Assembly: GCF_002109495.1 (NCBI RefSeq)
Contig: NZ_LVJN01000019.1
Location: 558,001 to 622,000, forward strand
DNA length: 64,000 bases
DNA from: Magnetofaba australis IT-1
Lineage (GTDB): Bacteria > Pseudomonadota > Magnetococcia > Magnetococcales > Magnetococcaceae
Direction of reading: 5' to 3'
The number at the start of each line of letters is the position of its first letter. Positions within the stretch are counted from its first letter, which is position 1. The notes under the pieces were generated by a model that searched no databases, was not told the DNA's origin, and saw nothing but the letters and a program-made list of their open reading frames with translations. Both the position numbers and the translations under genes were made by a program. Positions 1-9,529 of the stretch are shown here, piece by piece.

Positions 1-69
1 AAGCGCACCGAGGATCCCATGGAGGTGACGCTGACCTGCAAATTCAAGGATTCCGGCGCATCGGAGTGA
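1..69 (+). CDS. C-terminal fragment of an unidentified protein
   Basis: The first 22 codons of the window are open in frame 1 and stop at a TGA at 67-69; the protein ends in ...SGASE. The rest of the gene lies outside the window. It is followed after about 80 bases by the CHASE2 cyclase gene on the same strand, so the two may be co-transcribed. The fragment is too short to assign to a family. Confidence 0.55.
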   Translation, partial: KRTEDPMEVTLTCKFKDSGASE

Positions 70-152
70 GTCTGCGATATGGGAATGGTTGTTCCCAGGA
101 GTAATTTGCGCTTCAATGTGCGCACGGAATTCCTGCGTGCGGAGGGGCGTTG

Positions 153-2357
153 ATGCAAAGTAATAAGGGTGGCGGACGTCGGGGCAAGAGCGGTCTGTGG
201 GACCAACTTGTCAAATATATGCACCTGTGGCTCTCCCTGGCGGTGATGCTGGGAGCCATCTATGTGGAAGCGGTGGATCCGGCGTTCCGCGCCACCTTGC
301 GCAATGTCTCCTTCGATATGTTCCAGCGCTGGAAGCCGCGGGAGTATCAAACCGACCTGCCGGTGCGCATCGTCGATGTGGATGAGGCGAGTCTGGCTCA
401 GTTGGGGCAGTGGCCCTGGCCGCGCACCCTGGTGGCCAAGTTGGTGGATCAACTCAATGAGCGCTACGGCGCCGCCTCCATTGTGTTCGACTTCGTGTTC
501 GCCGAGAAGGATCGCACCTCGCCGGACATCATCGCCAACACTTGGAACGCCCCCAAGGCGTTGCGCGATCAACTGAAAACCCTGCCCAACCATGATGAGG
601 CGCTGGCCCAGGCGTTCGGCCGCGCGCCGGTGGTGGCGGGCTTCACCATGCTCGACGACACCACCACCGACACCCCGCGTTCGCGCGCCAATATCGTCTT
701 CCAAGGGCCGCCGCCGACCGACCATCTGCGGGTCTATCCCGGCGCGGTGCGCAATCTGGAGATCTTTGAGAAGAGCGCCACCGGTGTGGGTGTGTTCTCC
801 TTCTCCCCGGACCACGATGGCGTGATCCGCCATGTGCCGGTGATGACCAAGATTGGCAAGACCCTATTCCCCTCCTTGGCGATTGAAGGGTTGCGCGTGG
901 CCCTGGGCGCGCCCTATCTGATGGTGCAGACCATGGCGGGCGACGCCGATGTGGCGCAGACCGGCTCCATTGAAGGGTTGATCTTCCCCAACACCACCTT
1001 TGCCGTGCCCACCGATGGCAACGGCGAGATCTGGCTGCACCACACCAAGCCCACCAAACAGCGTTATGTCTCCGCCGCCAAAGTGCTGGATGGAACCGCC
1101 GACCCCACCAAGCTGACGGGACACATCGTATTTATCGGCACCTCGGCCAAAGGGTTGCTGGATCTGCGTTATGGCCCCTTCGGCATCATCCCCGGGGTGG
1201 AGGTGCATGCGCAGATCGCCGAGCAGGTGCTCTCCGGCGCCTATCTGGAGCGTCCGGCGTGGATCAACGGCGCGGTGGTGATCTTCCTCATCGTCATGTG
1301 GGTGGTGCTGGTGGTGCTGCTGCGCGGGCTCAACGCCGTGGCTTCGGCCATGGTGGGGGTCGTCGCCGCTGGCGCGGCGTGGTATGGCGCGTGGTATGCC
1401 TTCTCCCAGGGCGCGGTGCTGGTGGACCCGCTGTTCCCCACTCTGGCGGTGCTGCTCATGTTCGCCGCCTACATCGGCCCCAAATATCTGCAATCCGAGC
1501 GCGAGCAGAAGTGGATTCAGGACGCCTTCTCCGCCTATGTGTCGCCCAACCTGGTGAAGCATCTGGTGGAGCACCCCGACCTGCTGCAGATCGGCGGCGA
1601 GGAGCGGGTGTGCAGCTTTGTGATGACCGACCTGGCCGGCTTTACCACCCTGATGGAGAAGAACGACGCCAAGGAGATGGTGGATCTGCTCAACGTCTAC
1701 CTGGATGAGATGGTCAAGATCGCCTTCGCCCATGACGGCACCCTGGACCGCATCGTCGGCGATGCGGTGGCGATCATCTTCTCCGCGCCGGTGGAGCAGG
1801 AGGATCACGCCAAACGCGCCATCGCTTGCGCCCTGGAGATGGACGTGTTCGGGCGCAAATTCTCCGCTGAGCAGCAGGCGTTGGGGGTCAACTTCGGCAA
1901 AACCCGCATCGGCGTCAACACCGGCGTGGTGATGGTGGGCAACTTCGGCGGCGAGACCATGTTTGATTATCGCGCCCTGGGCGACCCCATCAACACCGCC
2001 GCGCGTCTGGAGAGCGTCAACAAGCATTTGGGCACCAACATGTGTGTGGCCCACTCCACGGTGGAGCTGTGCGGCGACGATTTTGTGGGGCGTCCGGTGG
2101 CCGGATTGGTGCTCAAGGGTAAGTCCGAAGCGATCTACGCCTACGAGCCCATGAGCGCCGAGACCCTGGCCAGCGAGCGCGTGCAGCGCTATATGGCCGC
2201 CTATCAACTGCTCAAACAGGGTGATGAGAAGGGCCGCGCCAGCATCAATGAACTGGCCGAACTCTACCCGGATGATCCGGTGATTCAACTGCACAAAAAG
2301 CGTCTGTCTGCGCCGGAAGCTCCCTGCAGCGATGTCATCGTTATGAGCGAGAAGTAA
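153..2357 (+). CDS. CHASE2-domain class III adenylate/guanylate cyclase
   Basis: Membrane sensor that should make a cyclic nucleotide (probably cAMP) from NTP. A short cytoplasmic N-terminus leads into a membrane segment (about residues 25-42), then a CHASE2 extracytoplasmic sensor domain with the typical WPWPR motif. Two or three further membrane helices follow (about 370-455), then a class III cyclase domain (about 490-670). In the cyclase the metal-binding aspartates are visible in DLAGFT and VGDAVA, and the LGDPINTAARLE signature is intact, so it should be active. The frame is open from a TTG at 150, but ATG at 153 has the better spacing from GGAGGGG at 141-147. It ends at a strong bidirectional terminator. 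The CHASE2 ligand is unknown. Confidence 0.93.
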   Translation: MQSNKGGGRRGKSGLWDQLVKYMHLWLSLAVMLGAIYVEAVDPAFRATLRNVSFDMFQRWKPREYQTDLPVRIVDVDEASLAQLGQWPWPRTLVAKLVDQLNERYGAASIVFDFVFAEKDRTSPDIIANTWNAPKALRDQLKTLPNHDEALAQAFGRAPVVAGFTMLDDTTTDTPRSRANIVFQGPPPTDHLRVYPGAVRNLEIFEKSATGVGVFSFSPDHDGVIRHVPVMTKIGKTLFPSLAIEGLRVALGAPYLMVQTMAGDADVAQTGSIEGLIFPNTTFAVPTDGNGEIWLHHTKPTKQRYVSAAKVLDGTADPTKLTGHIVFIGTSAKGLLDLRYGPFGIIPGVEVHAQIAEQVLSGAYLERPAWINGAVVIFLIVMWVVLVVLLRGLNAVASAMVGVVAAGAAWYGAWYAFSQGAVLVDPLFPTLAVLLMFAAYIGPKYLQSEREQKWIQDAFSAYVSPNLVKHLVEHPDLLQIGGEERVCSFVMTDLAGFTTLMEKNDAKEMVDLLNVYLDEMVKIAFAHDGTLDRIVGDAVAIIFSAPVEQEDHAKRAIACALEMDVFGRKFSAEQQALGVNFGKTRIGVNTGVVMVGNFGGETMFDYRALGDPINTAARLESVNKHLGTNMCVAHSTVELCGDDFVGRPVAGLVLKGKSEAIYAYEPMSAETLASERVQRYMAAYQLLKQGDEKGRASINELAELYPDDPVIQLHKKRLSAPEAPCSDVIVMSEK

Positions 2358-2387
2358 GCGCCGCACAGAGGCTCTGACGCGACACCC

Positions 2388-2440
2388 AATAAAAAAAACG
2401 CCCCGAGCGCAGGCTCAGGGCGTTTTTTTATTGGGGCTTG
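2388..2440. terminator. Bidirectional rho-independent terminator
   Basis: A hairpin with stem ACGCCC.GAGC / GCTC.GGGCGT is flanked by A8 on the left and T7 on the right, so it can work in both directions. It lies between the convergent CHASE2 cyclase and DHH phosphoesterase genes. Confidence 0.9.
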
Positions 2441-2478
2441 AGATGCGCCGGATCAGCCGTCGGCGGTGATGCGGGCGA

Positions 2479-3387
2479 TCAACTCTTTTTCACCTTGTGG
2501 GCGTCGAACACGTCCACCTGACAGGTGCCCGCCGCTTCGTGGCCGCCGCCGCCGAACTGCAAGCAGAGTTCGCCGACGTTGGTTTTGGAGGAGCGGTCGA
2601 AGATCGATTTGCCGATGGCGAACTCGATGTTCTGACGATCCTTGCCCCAGTGGATGTGCATGGAGATGTTGCACTGTGGGAACAGCGCATAGACCATGAA
2701 GCGGTTGCCTGCGTAGAGCACCTCTTCATTGCGGAAGTCCAGCACGATGAGGTTGTCGTGCACTTCGCCGCGGGCCTGGATCTGGGTCTTGAAGTAGTAC
2801 TCCTGTTCGAAGTAGAGATCGACCCGCTCCTTGACGTGGGGCAGGGCCAATACCTCCTCCACGCTGTGATTGCGGCAGTAGTCGATCAACTCCATCATCA
2901 GATCATAATTGGAGACGGTGAACTCCTTGAAGCGACCCAGGCCGGTGCGCGGGTCCATGATGAAGTTCATCAACGCCCAGCCGGTGGGCTCGAAGATCTC
3001 CTCATCGGTGAACTGGGCGGTGTCCGCCTGGTCCACCGCCGCCATCAACTCCGGGTCCACATTGTGGAAGGTCTCGGCGCCGCCGTAGTAGTCGTACACA
3101 ACCCGCGAGGCCGACGGCGCATCGGCCACCAGAATGTGATTCTCCGGCCGATTCTCCATACGCACCGCTTCACTGTGGTGGTGGTCGAACGCCAGATGCA
3201 CGCCGGGCACGTAGGGGAGGTTGGTGGTGATATCGCGGTCGGAGACCGGAATCTTGCCATCCTGCATATCCTTGGGGTGAACAAAGAGAATGTCATCAAT
3301 GAGCTCTTTTTCACGCAGCAGCATGGCGCAGACCAGGCCATCGAAGTCGCTGCGCGTAATCAGACGATATTTGGACTGCTCACCCAT
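2479..3387 (-). CDS. DHH/DHHA1-family phosphoesterase (exopolyphosphatase-like)
   Basis: Metal-dependent phosphoesterase of the DHH superfamily, which includes exopolyphosphatases and nanoRNases. Seen: an N-terminal SDFDGLV motif (Asp in place of the His of DHD), the DHHH motif about 75 residues into the protein, and the C-terminal DHHA1 signature GGGGHEAAGTC. The frame extends upstream to 3504. ATG at 3387 is preferred because the domain starts there and a GGGGG ribosome-binding stretch lies 7 bases upstream; the extension has no family similarity that I can see. Substrate (polyphosphate, pAp or short RNA) cannot be decided from sequence. It is transcribed away from adk. Confidence 0.82.
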   Translation of the reverse strand: MGEQSKYRLITRSDFDGLVCAMLLREKELIDDILFVHPKDMQDGKIPVSDRDITTNLPYVPGVHLAFDHHHSEAVRMENRPENHILVADAPSASRVVYDYYGGAETFHNVDPELMAAVDQADTAQFTDEEIFEPTGWALMNFIMDPRTGLGRFKEFTVSNYDLMMELIDYCRNHSVEEVLALPHVKERVDLYFEQEYYFKTQIQARGEVHDNLIVLDFRNEEVLYAGNRFMVYALFPQCNISMHIHWGKDRQNIEFAIGKSIFDRSSKTNVGELCLQFGGGGHEAAGTCQVDVFDAHKVKKS

Positions 3388-3869
3388 CAGGAACCCCCGC
3401 AAATCGTTCTTAAGAAAGAGTGTTCTGGCGCCATAGGCCTTCATGATGCGCACGATCCCATGGGATCGAAAAAACGCGCGCATCGTGTTGAATACAATTC
3501 GCAATCAATTCATACCACAGTTGGCCGGGGCCATGTCAGGTTTTCCTGTAGAAAAATCATCGTTCAGCGATTTTTGCAGTGGGCGGCGCAGGCCGCATGT
3601 CGGCATCCTGTTTGAGGCGCTCTTCACGAAGAGGGATGGCGCGGCTCCGTCTTGGGCGCGTCGTGCTGTCGATATACAGAATTCGCACAAATGCGCATAA
3701 ACGCCCTCTTGCGTTGCCAAAAATTCTTCTTTCTTTGGTAAATCGAGACTATAGCCAATTCCATGCATGACGATCTCGCTTTGTGACGCCGCCAAAGTGT
3801 GAGATTATTCAATTGCGCTATCTAACAATAAAAAATACTTGTGGCGGCTTGTACGAAAGGCAAACAGCC
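3388..3869. other. Intergenic region between divergent DHH gene and adk
   Basis: About 480 bases that must hold the promoters of both divergent genes. The adk side (3780-3860) is AT-rich. Open frames here (3505-3795 on minus, 3443-3700 on plus) have no ribosome-binding site, family motif or sensible composition, and I do not call them. Confidence 0.5.
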
Positions 3870-4550
3870 ATGCGGATCATACTGTTAGGTCCTCCCGGCG
3901 CAGGCAAGGGAACGCAGGCGCGTCTGGTTTGCGAGCGTTTTGGACTCGCCCATCTCTCCACCGGCGACATGCTGCGTGAGGTGGTTAAATCGGAGTCTCC
4001 GGAGGGGGCGGAGATCAAACGCGCCATGGTCACCGGGCAACTGGTGGATGACGCCATGATCACGCGGATTGTGGCGCAACGCACCGGCAAGGAGGATTGT
4101 GAGAAAGGTTACCTGCTCGACGGCTATCCGCGCACTGTGGCGCAGGCGAAGATGCTCGACGCCATGCTGCGCGAGCGTGATCAGCAGGTGGATTACGTGG
4201 TCGCCATCGCGGTGCCGGATCGCTCCCTGGTGCGGCGCATCGTCGGACGCAGCACGTGCACGCTGTGTGGCGAGGGGTATCACGACGAGTTCAAGCCGAG
4301 CCATTTTGCGGATCGGTGTGAAAAGTGCGGCGGTCCGCTCAAGCGGCGCGCCGATGATAATGAACACACGGTCAAGCAACGCATTGTCGTCTATCATCAG
4401 GAGACCGAACCGCTCATTGAGTACTACCGCCGCCAGGGCGTGTTTCATACCGTCAACGGGGATCAGGATCTGGCTCGCGTATCGCGCGATTTGTGCTTGA
4501 CGCTGGGGTGCGGACGCGCGCGCGCCTCCACCACGGAGACGGCGGCGTAA
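3870..4550 (+). CDS. adk: Adenylate kinase, zinc-type LID
   Basis: Converts ATP + AMP to 2 ADP in the cytoplasm. The P-loop GPPGAGKGT (residues 7-15), STGDMLR, DGYPRT and the LID domain are all present. The LID carries four cysteines (130, 133, 150, 153) in a CxxC...CxxC arrangement, the zinc-binding variant found in Gram-positives and some proteobacteria, rather than the His/Ser/Asp/Thr set of E. coli. The frame is open from 3783, but ATG 3870 gives the canonical MRIILLGPPG start and follows a GAAAGG at 3855-3860. The protein has 226 residues, normal for the long form. Confidence 0.97.
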   Translation: MRIILLGPPGAGKGTQARLVCERFGLAHLSTGDMLREVVKSESPEGAEIKRAMVTGQLVDDAMITRIVAQRTGKEDCEKGYLLDGYPRTVAQAKMLDAMLRERDQQVDYVVAIAVPDRSLVRRIVGRSTCTLCGEGYHDEFKPSHFADRCEKCGGPLKRRADDNEHTVKQRIVVYHQETEPLIEYYRRQGVFHTVNGDQDLARVSRDLCLTLGCGRARASTTETAA

Positions 4551-4768
4551 ATCAGTATTTTTGAGCGCTTTTTGGCTTGATTTGAGGGGAAAAAGCAGGC
4601 TTCAATACAGACATCGTTCCATCATCGTTGAGGGCGCATTGCGCGGCGATTCGCCGACGGAAATTCCGTCGCGTTGCGCGCGCAGTGCTTTTGGAGAGCC
4701 GGGGAGGGGTCTTCGGCGTGTGCCGTGCGTCCCAAGAGCGGGCGACCGGTTGCGATAGGGAGATGGGG

Positions 4769-6814
4769 ATGGTCAGTTACAGTGGGTTTGCGCTTTTCCT
4801 CTCGTTGGCATGCGGCGTAGCCGCTGTGGTCTGGGCGTTTCGTGAACGAAGTTGGATTTTGGGCTTGAGCGCGGGCAATGCGCGCATGCAGCAGATCGCC
4901 GGTGCGGTGGAAGAGGGCGCGCGCGCCTATATGAAGCGGCAGTATCAGACCATAGCCTATGTGGGGCTGGCGCTGTGTCTGGTGATTCTGGTGACCTTGG
5001 ATATTCCCACGGCGATTGGCTTTGCTGTGGGCGCGATCCTTTCAGGTTTGGCCGGATTTTTCGGCATGAGCATCTCGGTCAAAGCCAATGTGCGCACCGC
5101 CGAGGCGGCCCGAAACGGCATTGATAGCGCCTTGCAGGTGGCCTTCAAGGGCGGCGCCATCACCGGCATGTTGGTGGTGGGGTTGGGCCTTCTCGGCGTA
5201 GCGGGGATGGTGGCGGTGCTGCTGTCGTCGTTCCCGGGGCTGGAGACCAATGTGGTGCTGCGGCCCTTGGTGGGGCTGGCCTTTGGCGGCTCGCTGATCT
5301 CCATCTTTGCGCGTCTGGGCGGCGGCATCTTCACCAAGGGCGCCGATGTGGGCGCCGATCTGGTGGGCAAGGTGGAGGCGGGCATTCCTGAGGATGACCC
5401 GCGCAATCCGGCGGTGATCGCCGACAATGTGGGCGACAATGTGGGCGACTGCGCCGGCATGGCCGCCGACCTGTTCGAAACCTATGCGGTGACGGTGGTG
5501 GCGGCGGTGCTGCTGGCGTCGTTGGAGATGGCCGGTTTCGGCAACGCGCTGATCTACCCATTGGCGCTGGGCGGGGCCTCCATTCTCTCCTCCATCATCG
5601 GCATCGGTTTTGTGCACGCCCAGCCCGGCGAAACCAACGTCATGGGCGCGCTCTACAAAGGTCTCAAATGGGCGGCGCTAGTCTCGGCCATGCTGTTCTT
5701 CCCCATCACCTGGTGGTTGATGTCGGACAATCCTCTGGGCATCGGCGTGGGCGCGCTTTACGTCTCCGCGCTTATCGGCATCGCCCTGACCGCCGCCCTG
5801 GTCTACATCACCGAGTACTACACCGGCACCGAATATGGGCCGGTGCGCATCATCGCCAAGGCTTCGGAGACCGGTCACGCCACCAACATCATCGCTGGTC
5901 TGGCCATCTCCATGCAGTCCACGGCGGCCACGGTGATCTCCGTGTGTCTGGCCATTGCCCTCTCCTACGCCTTCGCCGGGCTCTATGGGGTCTCCATCGC
6001 GGCGGTGGCCATGCTCTCCATGACCGGCATCATCGTTGCGCTGGACGCCTACGGCCCCATCACCGATAACGCTGGCGGCATCGCGGAGATGGCCGAGCTG
6101 CCTGCTGAAATCCGCAATATCACCGATCCGCTGGACGCGGTAGGCAACACCACCAAGGCGGTGACCAAGGGGTATGCCATCGGTTCGGCGGGGTTGGCGT
6201 CGCTGGTGCTGTTCGCTGATTTCACCCACGAGGTGCAGCATGTGCTGGGCGAGCCGTTGAGCTTTGACCTGTCAGAACATGAGGTGATCATCGGTCTGTT
6301 CCTGGGCGGCATGTTGCCCTATCTGTTCGCCGCCATGAGCATGGAGTCGGTGGGCCGCGCCGCCGGGGCGGTGGTGGAGGAGGTGCGGCGGCAGTTCCGC
6401 GAGATCCCCGGCATTCTGGAGGGAACCGGCAAGCCGCAGTATGACCGCGCAGTGGATCTGCTCACTGTGGCGGCGATTCGTGAAATGATCATGCCGTCGC
6501 TGTTGCCCATTGGCGCGCCGCTGCTGATTGGTTTCGCGTTGGGGCCGGTGGCGCTGGGCGGCATGTTGATGGGGGTGATCGTCACTGGCATTTTCGTGGC
6601 GGTCTCCATGACGGTGGGCGGCGGCGCTTGGGACAACGCCAAGAAGTACATTGAGGATGGTAATCATGGCGGCAAGGGTTCCGAGGCGCACAAAGCGTCG
6701 GTGACTGGCGACACCGTGGGCGACCCCTATAAGGACACCGCTGGACCGGCGGTCAATCCGATGATCAAGATCGTCAATATCGTCGCGTTGATGATTGTGG
6801 CCCTGATCTTGTAA
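4769..6814 (+). CDS. hppA: Membrane H+-translocating pyrophosphatase, K+-independent type
   Basis: Integral membrane pump that hydrolyses pyrophosphate and moves protons. It has about 16 hydrophobic segments and 681 residues. Signature motifs are present: DVGADLVGK, the run of DNVGDNVGD Asp residues that bind Mg-PPi, DNAGGIAEM and [11 protein letters not shown]. Residue 463 in GNTTKA is Lys; from known family work, Lys here marks K+-independent enzymes and Ala marks K+-dependent ones. The frame is open from 4628. ATG 4769 is chosen because AGGGAG (4757-4762) lies 6 bases upstream, whereas ATG 4763 abuts that site. A strong terminator follows. Confidence 0.96.
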   Translation: MVSYSGFALFLSLACGVAAVVWAFRERSWILGLSAGNARMQQIAGAVEEGARAYMKRQYQTIAYVGLALCLVILVTLDIPTAIGFAVGAILSGLAGFFGMSISVKANVRTAEAARNGIDSALQVAFKGGAITGMLVVGLGLLGVAGMVAVLLSSFPGLETNVVLRPLVGLAFGGSLISIFARLGGGIFTKGADVGADLVGKVEAGIPEDDPRNPAVIADNVGDNVGDCAGMAADLFETYAVTVVAAVLLASLEMAGFGNALIYPLALGGASILSSIIGIGFVHAQPGETNVMGALYKGLKWAALVSAMLFFPITWWLMSDNPLGIGVGALYVSALIGIALTAALVYITEYYTGTEYGPVRIIAKASETGHATNIIAGLAISMQSTAATVISVCLAIALSYAFAGLYGVSIAAVAMLSMTGIIVALDAYGPITDNAGGIAEMAELPAEIRNITDPLDAVGNTTKAVTKGYAIGSAGLASLVLFADFTHEVQHVLGEPLSFDLSEHEVIIGLFLGGMLPYLFAAMSMESVGRAAGAVVEEVRRQFREIPGILEGTGKPQYDRAVDLLTVAAIREMIMPSLLPIGAPLLIGFALGPVALGGMLMGVIVTGIFVAVSMTVGGGAWDNAKKYIEDGNHGGKGSEAHKASVTGDTVGDPYKDTAGPAVNPMIKIVNIVALMIVALIL

Positions 6815-6841
6815 GTCTTGTGTGGGACGCAGCCAGAGGAT

Positions 6842-6879
6842 AAAAAAGCCCCGGCGCACTGGCCGGGGCTTTTTTTTTG
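6842..6879 (+). terminator. Rho-independent terminator of hppA
   Basis: An 8-bp perfect stem AGCCCCGGC...GCCGGGGCT is followed by T9, and has A6 on its left side. It starts 28 bases after the hppA stop. Confidence 0.92.
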
Positions 6880-6949
6880 CGCCAAGCTTCGGGCATACTG
6901 GGCATATCCCCATGCGAAACCAAATCTGCACAGAGCGTGAAATGTTTGC

Positions 6950-7115
6950 ATGATGTAGGTCGGCTTGCGCTGACTATTGGCCGTCGACTGGTCGGCGGCG
7001 GGGTCTGGGGTCCGCGCCCCCAGCGCCACAGGCGAAGCCGTATCAACAATCAATGGGCGGAGCCCACGGTTTGGTCTTTGGGAGCTCGAGGGCGGAGCCC
7101 TCGATATCTTCCAGC
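6950..7115 (+). repeat. Palindromic GC repeat array, copy R1
   Basis: Non-coding array made of short perfect palindromes with a GGGC/GCCC core, such as GGGCGGAGCCC (7050) and GAGGGCGGAGCCCTC (7089). It ends in the family's terminal motif ATATCTTC. The left part (about 6957-7022) is a near-perfect inverted copy of part of R4 at 13.7 kb. It fills most of the gap between hppA and the next gene. Confidence 0.8.
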
Positions 7116-7174
7116 GCCCAAATGTTCACTTTTGAATGCTCGTGGCTCTATAAACTCAGGGATGGGTTAATCAC

Positions 7175-7552
7175 ATGTTCAAGCGCAGTTGGGACAATAC
7201 CCGGCGCATACTGGCCGTGTTGCTGGCTCTGGTGGCCAGCGGCATGTTCTGGTGGGGAGACTACCTGCCGGGGGCGTTCCTGGCCGGGGTGTCGCTGGTG
7301 ATGATCCGTCCGGATCTGGCCCGCGTGGGACGGCTGTTTCAGAATCTCTTCTGGGGCGCGCTGTTGGGGCTGGGGGTGGTGCTGCTGCTCACCGGCGGTT
7401 GGCTCTATGTGGCGGGCGTGGCGGCGGTGGCGGTCTACGCCTTCTTCAAAATCTGGGGCGTGCCCGGCGCAGGGGTCTATAAGAAAGTCCGCAATTTCCG
7501 ACTCTTTCCCGCTAAAAAAAAGCGATTGAAACTGTCTGAGGCTTGGGGCTGA
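7175..7552 (+). CDS. Small integral membrane protein, unknown function
   Basis: A 125-residue protein with three or four hydrophobic segments (about 12-40, 58-78 and 80-95) and a basic C-terminal tail rich in Lys. The ATG is preceded by CAGGGATGGG. Codon use matches the neighbouring genes. I recognise no family. It stands alone between two palindromic repeat arrays. Confidence 0.7.
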   Translation: MFKRSWDNTRRILAVLLALVASGMFWWGDYLPGAFLAGVSLVMIRPDLARVGRLFQNLFWGALLGLGVVLLLTGGWLYVAGVAAVAVYAFFKIWGVPGAGVYKKVRNFRLFPAKKKRLKLSEAWG

Positions 7553-7960
7553 GTTGCTGGGTTTGCGCTCTTTCCCAATGTTCTGACGCTTTTCCTCTCT
7601 GACGCTCTGTTTTTCTGACTCTTTCCCGCACACATTGGCGCCCTGTTCCGGTCTGCGGCCTACGGCATTCGCCGTCCTGCGGACGACGGCGCCGTGCGCC
7701 TGCTCACCGCCGTTTCCCCGTTTGCCTCCGTGCTGGCTTGGTGGGCTTTACTTCTCTTGATGCTGGGTTCCGGCTCGGCGTTTTTGCATGGGGAAACGGC
7801 ATAAAGATGAAAGATATTGGGGCGCTGCCCCAAACCCCGCCAGGGCGCCGCCCTGGACCCGCCAGGAGGCCAGCCTCCTGGGCCTCATGGACCACACGCT
7901 TTTGCGCTCCGCCCGCTCACTGCTTCCATCGGCCCGCCATCTTGCCGCCCGTTCCTTTGC
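7553..7960. repeat. Intergenic region with palindromic repeat copy R2 (7807-7892)
   Basis: The first 250 bases show nothing I can name. At 7807-7892 lies R2, reading from its terminal motif GAAAGATATTGG through palindromes GGGGCGCTGCCCC, AGGGCGCCGCCCT and AGGAGGCCAGCCTCCT. It lies in the convergent gap between the small membrane protein and fetB, so may also help end transcription. Frames crossing it (7738-8518 plus) are shadows. Confidence 0.75.
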
Positions 7961-8767
7961 CTACTTGGGCGCGTGCAGGCGCTCCAGCCGCAGTCGGCTG
8001 CGGTTGTCGAACAGTCTGCGCGCCCCCAGCCCCACCGCCGCAAACGCGCCAAATCCCACCCCCGCCGCAATCATGAACATGATCAGAATCTGATAACGCA
8101 CCGCCGTCATCGGGTCCGCCCCACCCAAAATCTGGCCGGTCATCATGCCCGGCAACGTCACCAAACCCGCCGCCGACAAAGTATTGAGAATAGGGATCAT
8201 GGCGCTGCGCACCGCCTCCCGGCGCATAGGCAGAATCGCCGCGCGCCAATCCATGCCCAGGCACAAACGCGCTTCGATCTCCGCCCGGCGCCGCCACGCC
8301 TCTTCAGTGATGCGCGACAGCCCCAGGGCGACGCCGTTCATGGTGTTGCCCAGCATCATCCCCAACAGCGGAATGGCGATCTGTGGCGTGTGCCACGGGT
8401 CGGCGCGCACGATCACGATCAGCGCCAACACCGTGATCGCCACCGAGGAGAGGAACATGGAGACCAAGCCTACGCCGTAGCCCCAAATGCCGCGCAGACG
8501 CCGCTTCTGCCGCGCTGACGCCTCGCGTCCGGCGATGAGCAGCATGATGGAGCCCATCAGCGCCACCCAGCCCGGATGGGTCTGAGCAAACAGCGTCTGC
8601 AACACCAGACCGATCAGACTCAGTTGAACCACCGTGCGGGTGGAGGCGATGAGTACTCGTGACCCCAATTGTAGATTCTGCAGCCAGGAGAATCCCGCCA
8701 ATGCGACCACCAGCAGCGCCGCAATGGCCAGATCCGGCCAGCCCACCAGTTGCGTTGGATCGTTCAC
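7961..8767 (-). CDS. fetB: Iron export ABC transporter permease FetB (UPF0014)
   Basis: Inner-membrane permease of the FetAB exporter, which in E. coli pumps out iron and protects against oxidative stress. The 268-residue protein has about seven hydrophobic segments and the family signatures LGMMLGNTMNGVALGL and LPGMMTGQILGGADP followed by AVRYQI. The GTG start at 8767 overlaps the fetA stop codon (GTGA), so the two are translationally coupled. Substrate assignment rests on family membership only. Confidence 0.9.
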   Translation of the reverse strand: MNDPTQLVGWPDLAIAALLVVALAGFSWLQNLQLGSRVLIASTRTVVQLSLIGLVLQTLFAQTHPGWVALMGSIMLLIAGREASARQKRRLRGIWGYGVGLVSMFLSSVAITVLALIVIVRADPWHTPQIAIPLLGMMLGNTMNGVALGLSRITEEAWRRRAEIEARLCLGMDWRAAILPMRREAVRSAMIPILNTLSAAGLVTLPGMMTGQILGGADPMTAVRYQILIMFMIAAGVGFGAFAAVGLGARRLFDNRSRLRLERLHAPK

Positions 8768-9405
8768 AGCGTCACCTCCTCAACCTGCTTCTCTTTGGTG
8801 ATGCGCAGCATACGCTTGGCCACCCGTTTGGCCTGGGCCTCATGGTGCGTGACCCAGATGGCGGGCAAATCATCCTCTTCAATGCGCGCCAGCAGCAGCT
8901 TCTCCACCTGCTCGGTGGTCTCCGGGTCGAGGTTGGCGGTGGGCTCGTCCAACAGCAGCGCGCCAGGCGACCCAGCCAACAGACGCAATAGCGAAAGACG
9001 CTGCTTCTCGCCGCTGGAGAGGCGATCCACGCGCCACTCCAGGCACTCTTCTGAGAGTTTGAGCGCCTGTAGCCACCCCTTCAGGGCTGTCGCATCCAGA
9101 TTCTCCGGCAAGTGCGCGCCCACGGTGTCGTCCCACCATGCTGATTCGGCCGGCAGGTAGCCCACCTGCCGCCGCCACAGATGGGCGGCGATGCCCTGCT
9201 GGGCGTCGGCGTGCAGATGAATATCGCCATCGTGAGGGTCGAGATCGGCGATGGCGCGCAGCAGCAGGCTCTTGCCGCTGCCGGAAGGGCCCATCACCGC
9301 CAGAGTCTCTCCTGGGGCTACGGCGAAGGCATAGTTCAGGCCCGTGGCCACGGTCAGACTGACCACGCGCAGACCGCGCTCTTTTAACGCTACTTCACTG
9401 TTCAT
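8764..9405 (-). CDS. fetA: Iron export ABC transporter ATP-binding protein FetA
   Basis: ATPase partner of FetB. Walker A GPSGSGKS (about 43-50), ABC signature LSSGEKQR, Walker B LLLDEPTANLD and the H-loop THH are all intact in 213 residues. The frame opens at a TTG (9417), but ATG 9405 has a GGA-type ribosome-binding site 8 bases upstream and gives a normal N-terminus. It is the first gene of the fetAB operon and is divergent from cysM. Confidence 0.9.
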   Translation of the reverse strand: MNSEVALKERGLRVVSLTVATGLNYAFAVAPGETLAVMGPSGSGKSLLLRAIADLDPHDGDIHLHADAQQGIAAHLWRRQVGYLPAESAWWDDTVGAHLPENLDATALKGWLQALKLSEECLEWRVDRLSSGEKQRLSLLRLLAGSPGALLLDEPTANLDPETTEQVEKLLLARIEEDDLPAIWVTHHEAQAKRVAKRMLRITKEKQVEEVTL

Positions 9406-9529
9406 TGAATTTTCCAAGACGTCTGTTCAATGGAAATGAGGAGGGTTTCTACAAAAAACAGGTGGCCGACAACTTCCAGCCGGGGTATCCTGCGCCTTTA
9501 TTTGGATTGTGCGCTCAAGGAGCATGTTG

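Noticed and set aside
864-2366. 500-residue minus-strand frame antisense to the CHASE2 cyclase
   Set aside because: His/Gln/Gly-rich translation typical of the mirror frame of a high-GC gene; the plus-strand cyclase has all family motifs.
3505-3795. 96-residue minus-strand ORF upstream of the DHH gene
   Set aside because: No ribosome-binding site, no known motif, and it occupies the divergent promoter region.
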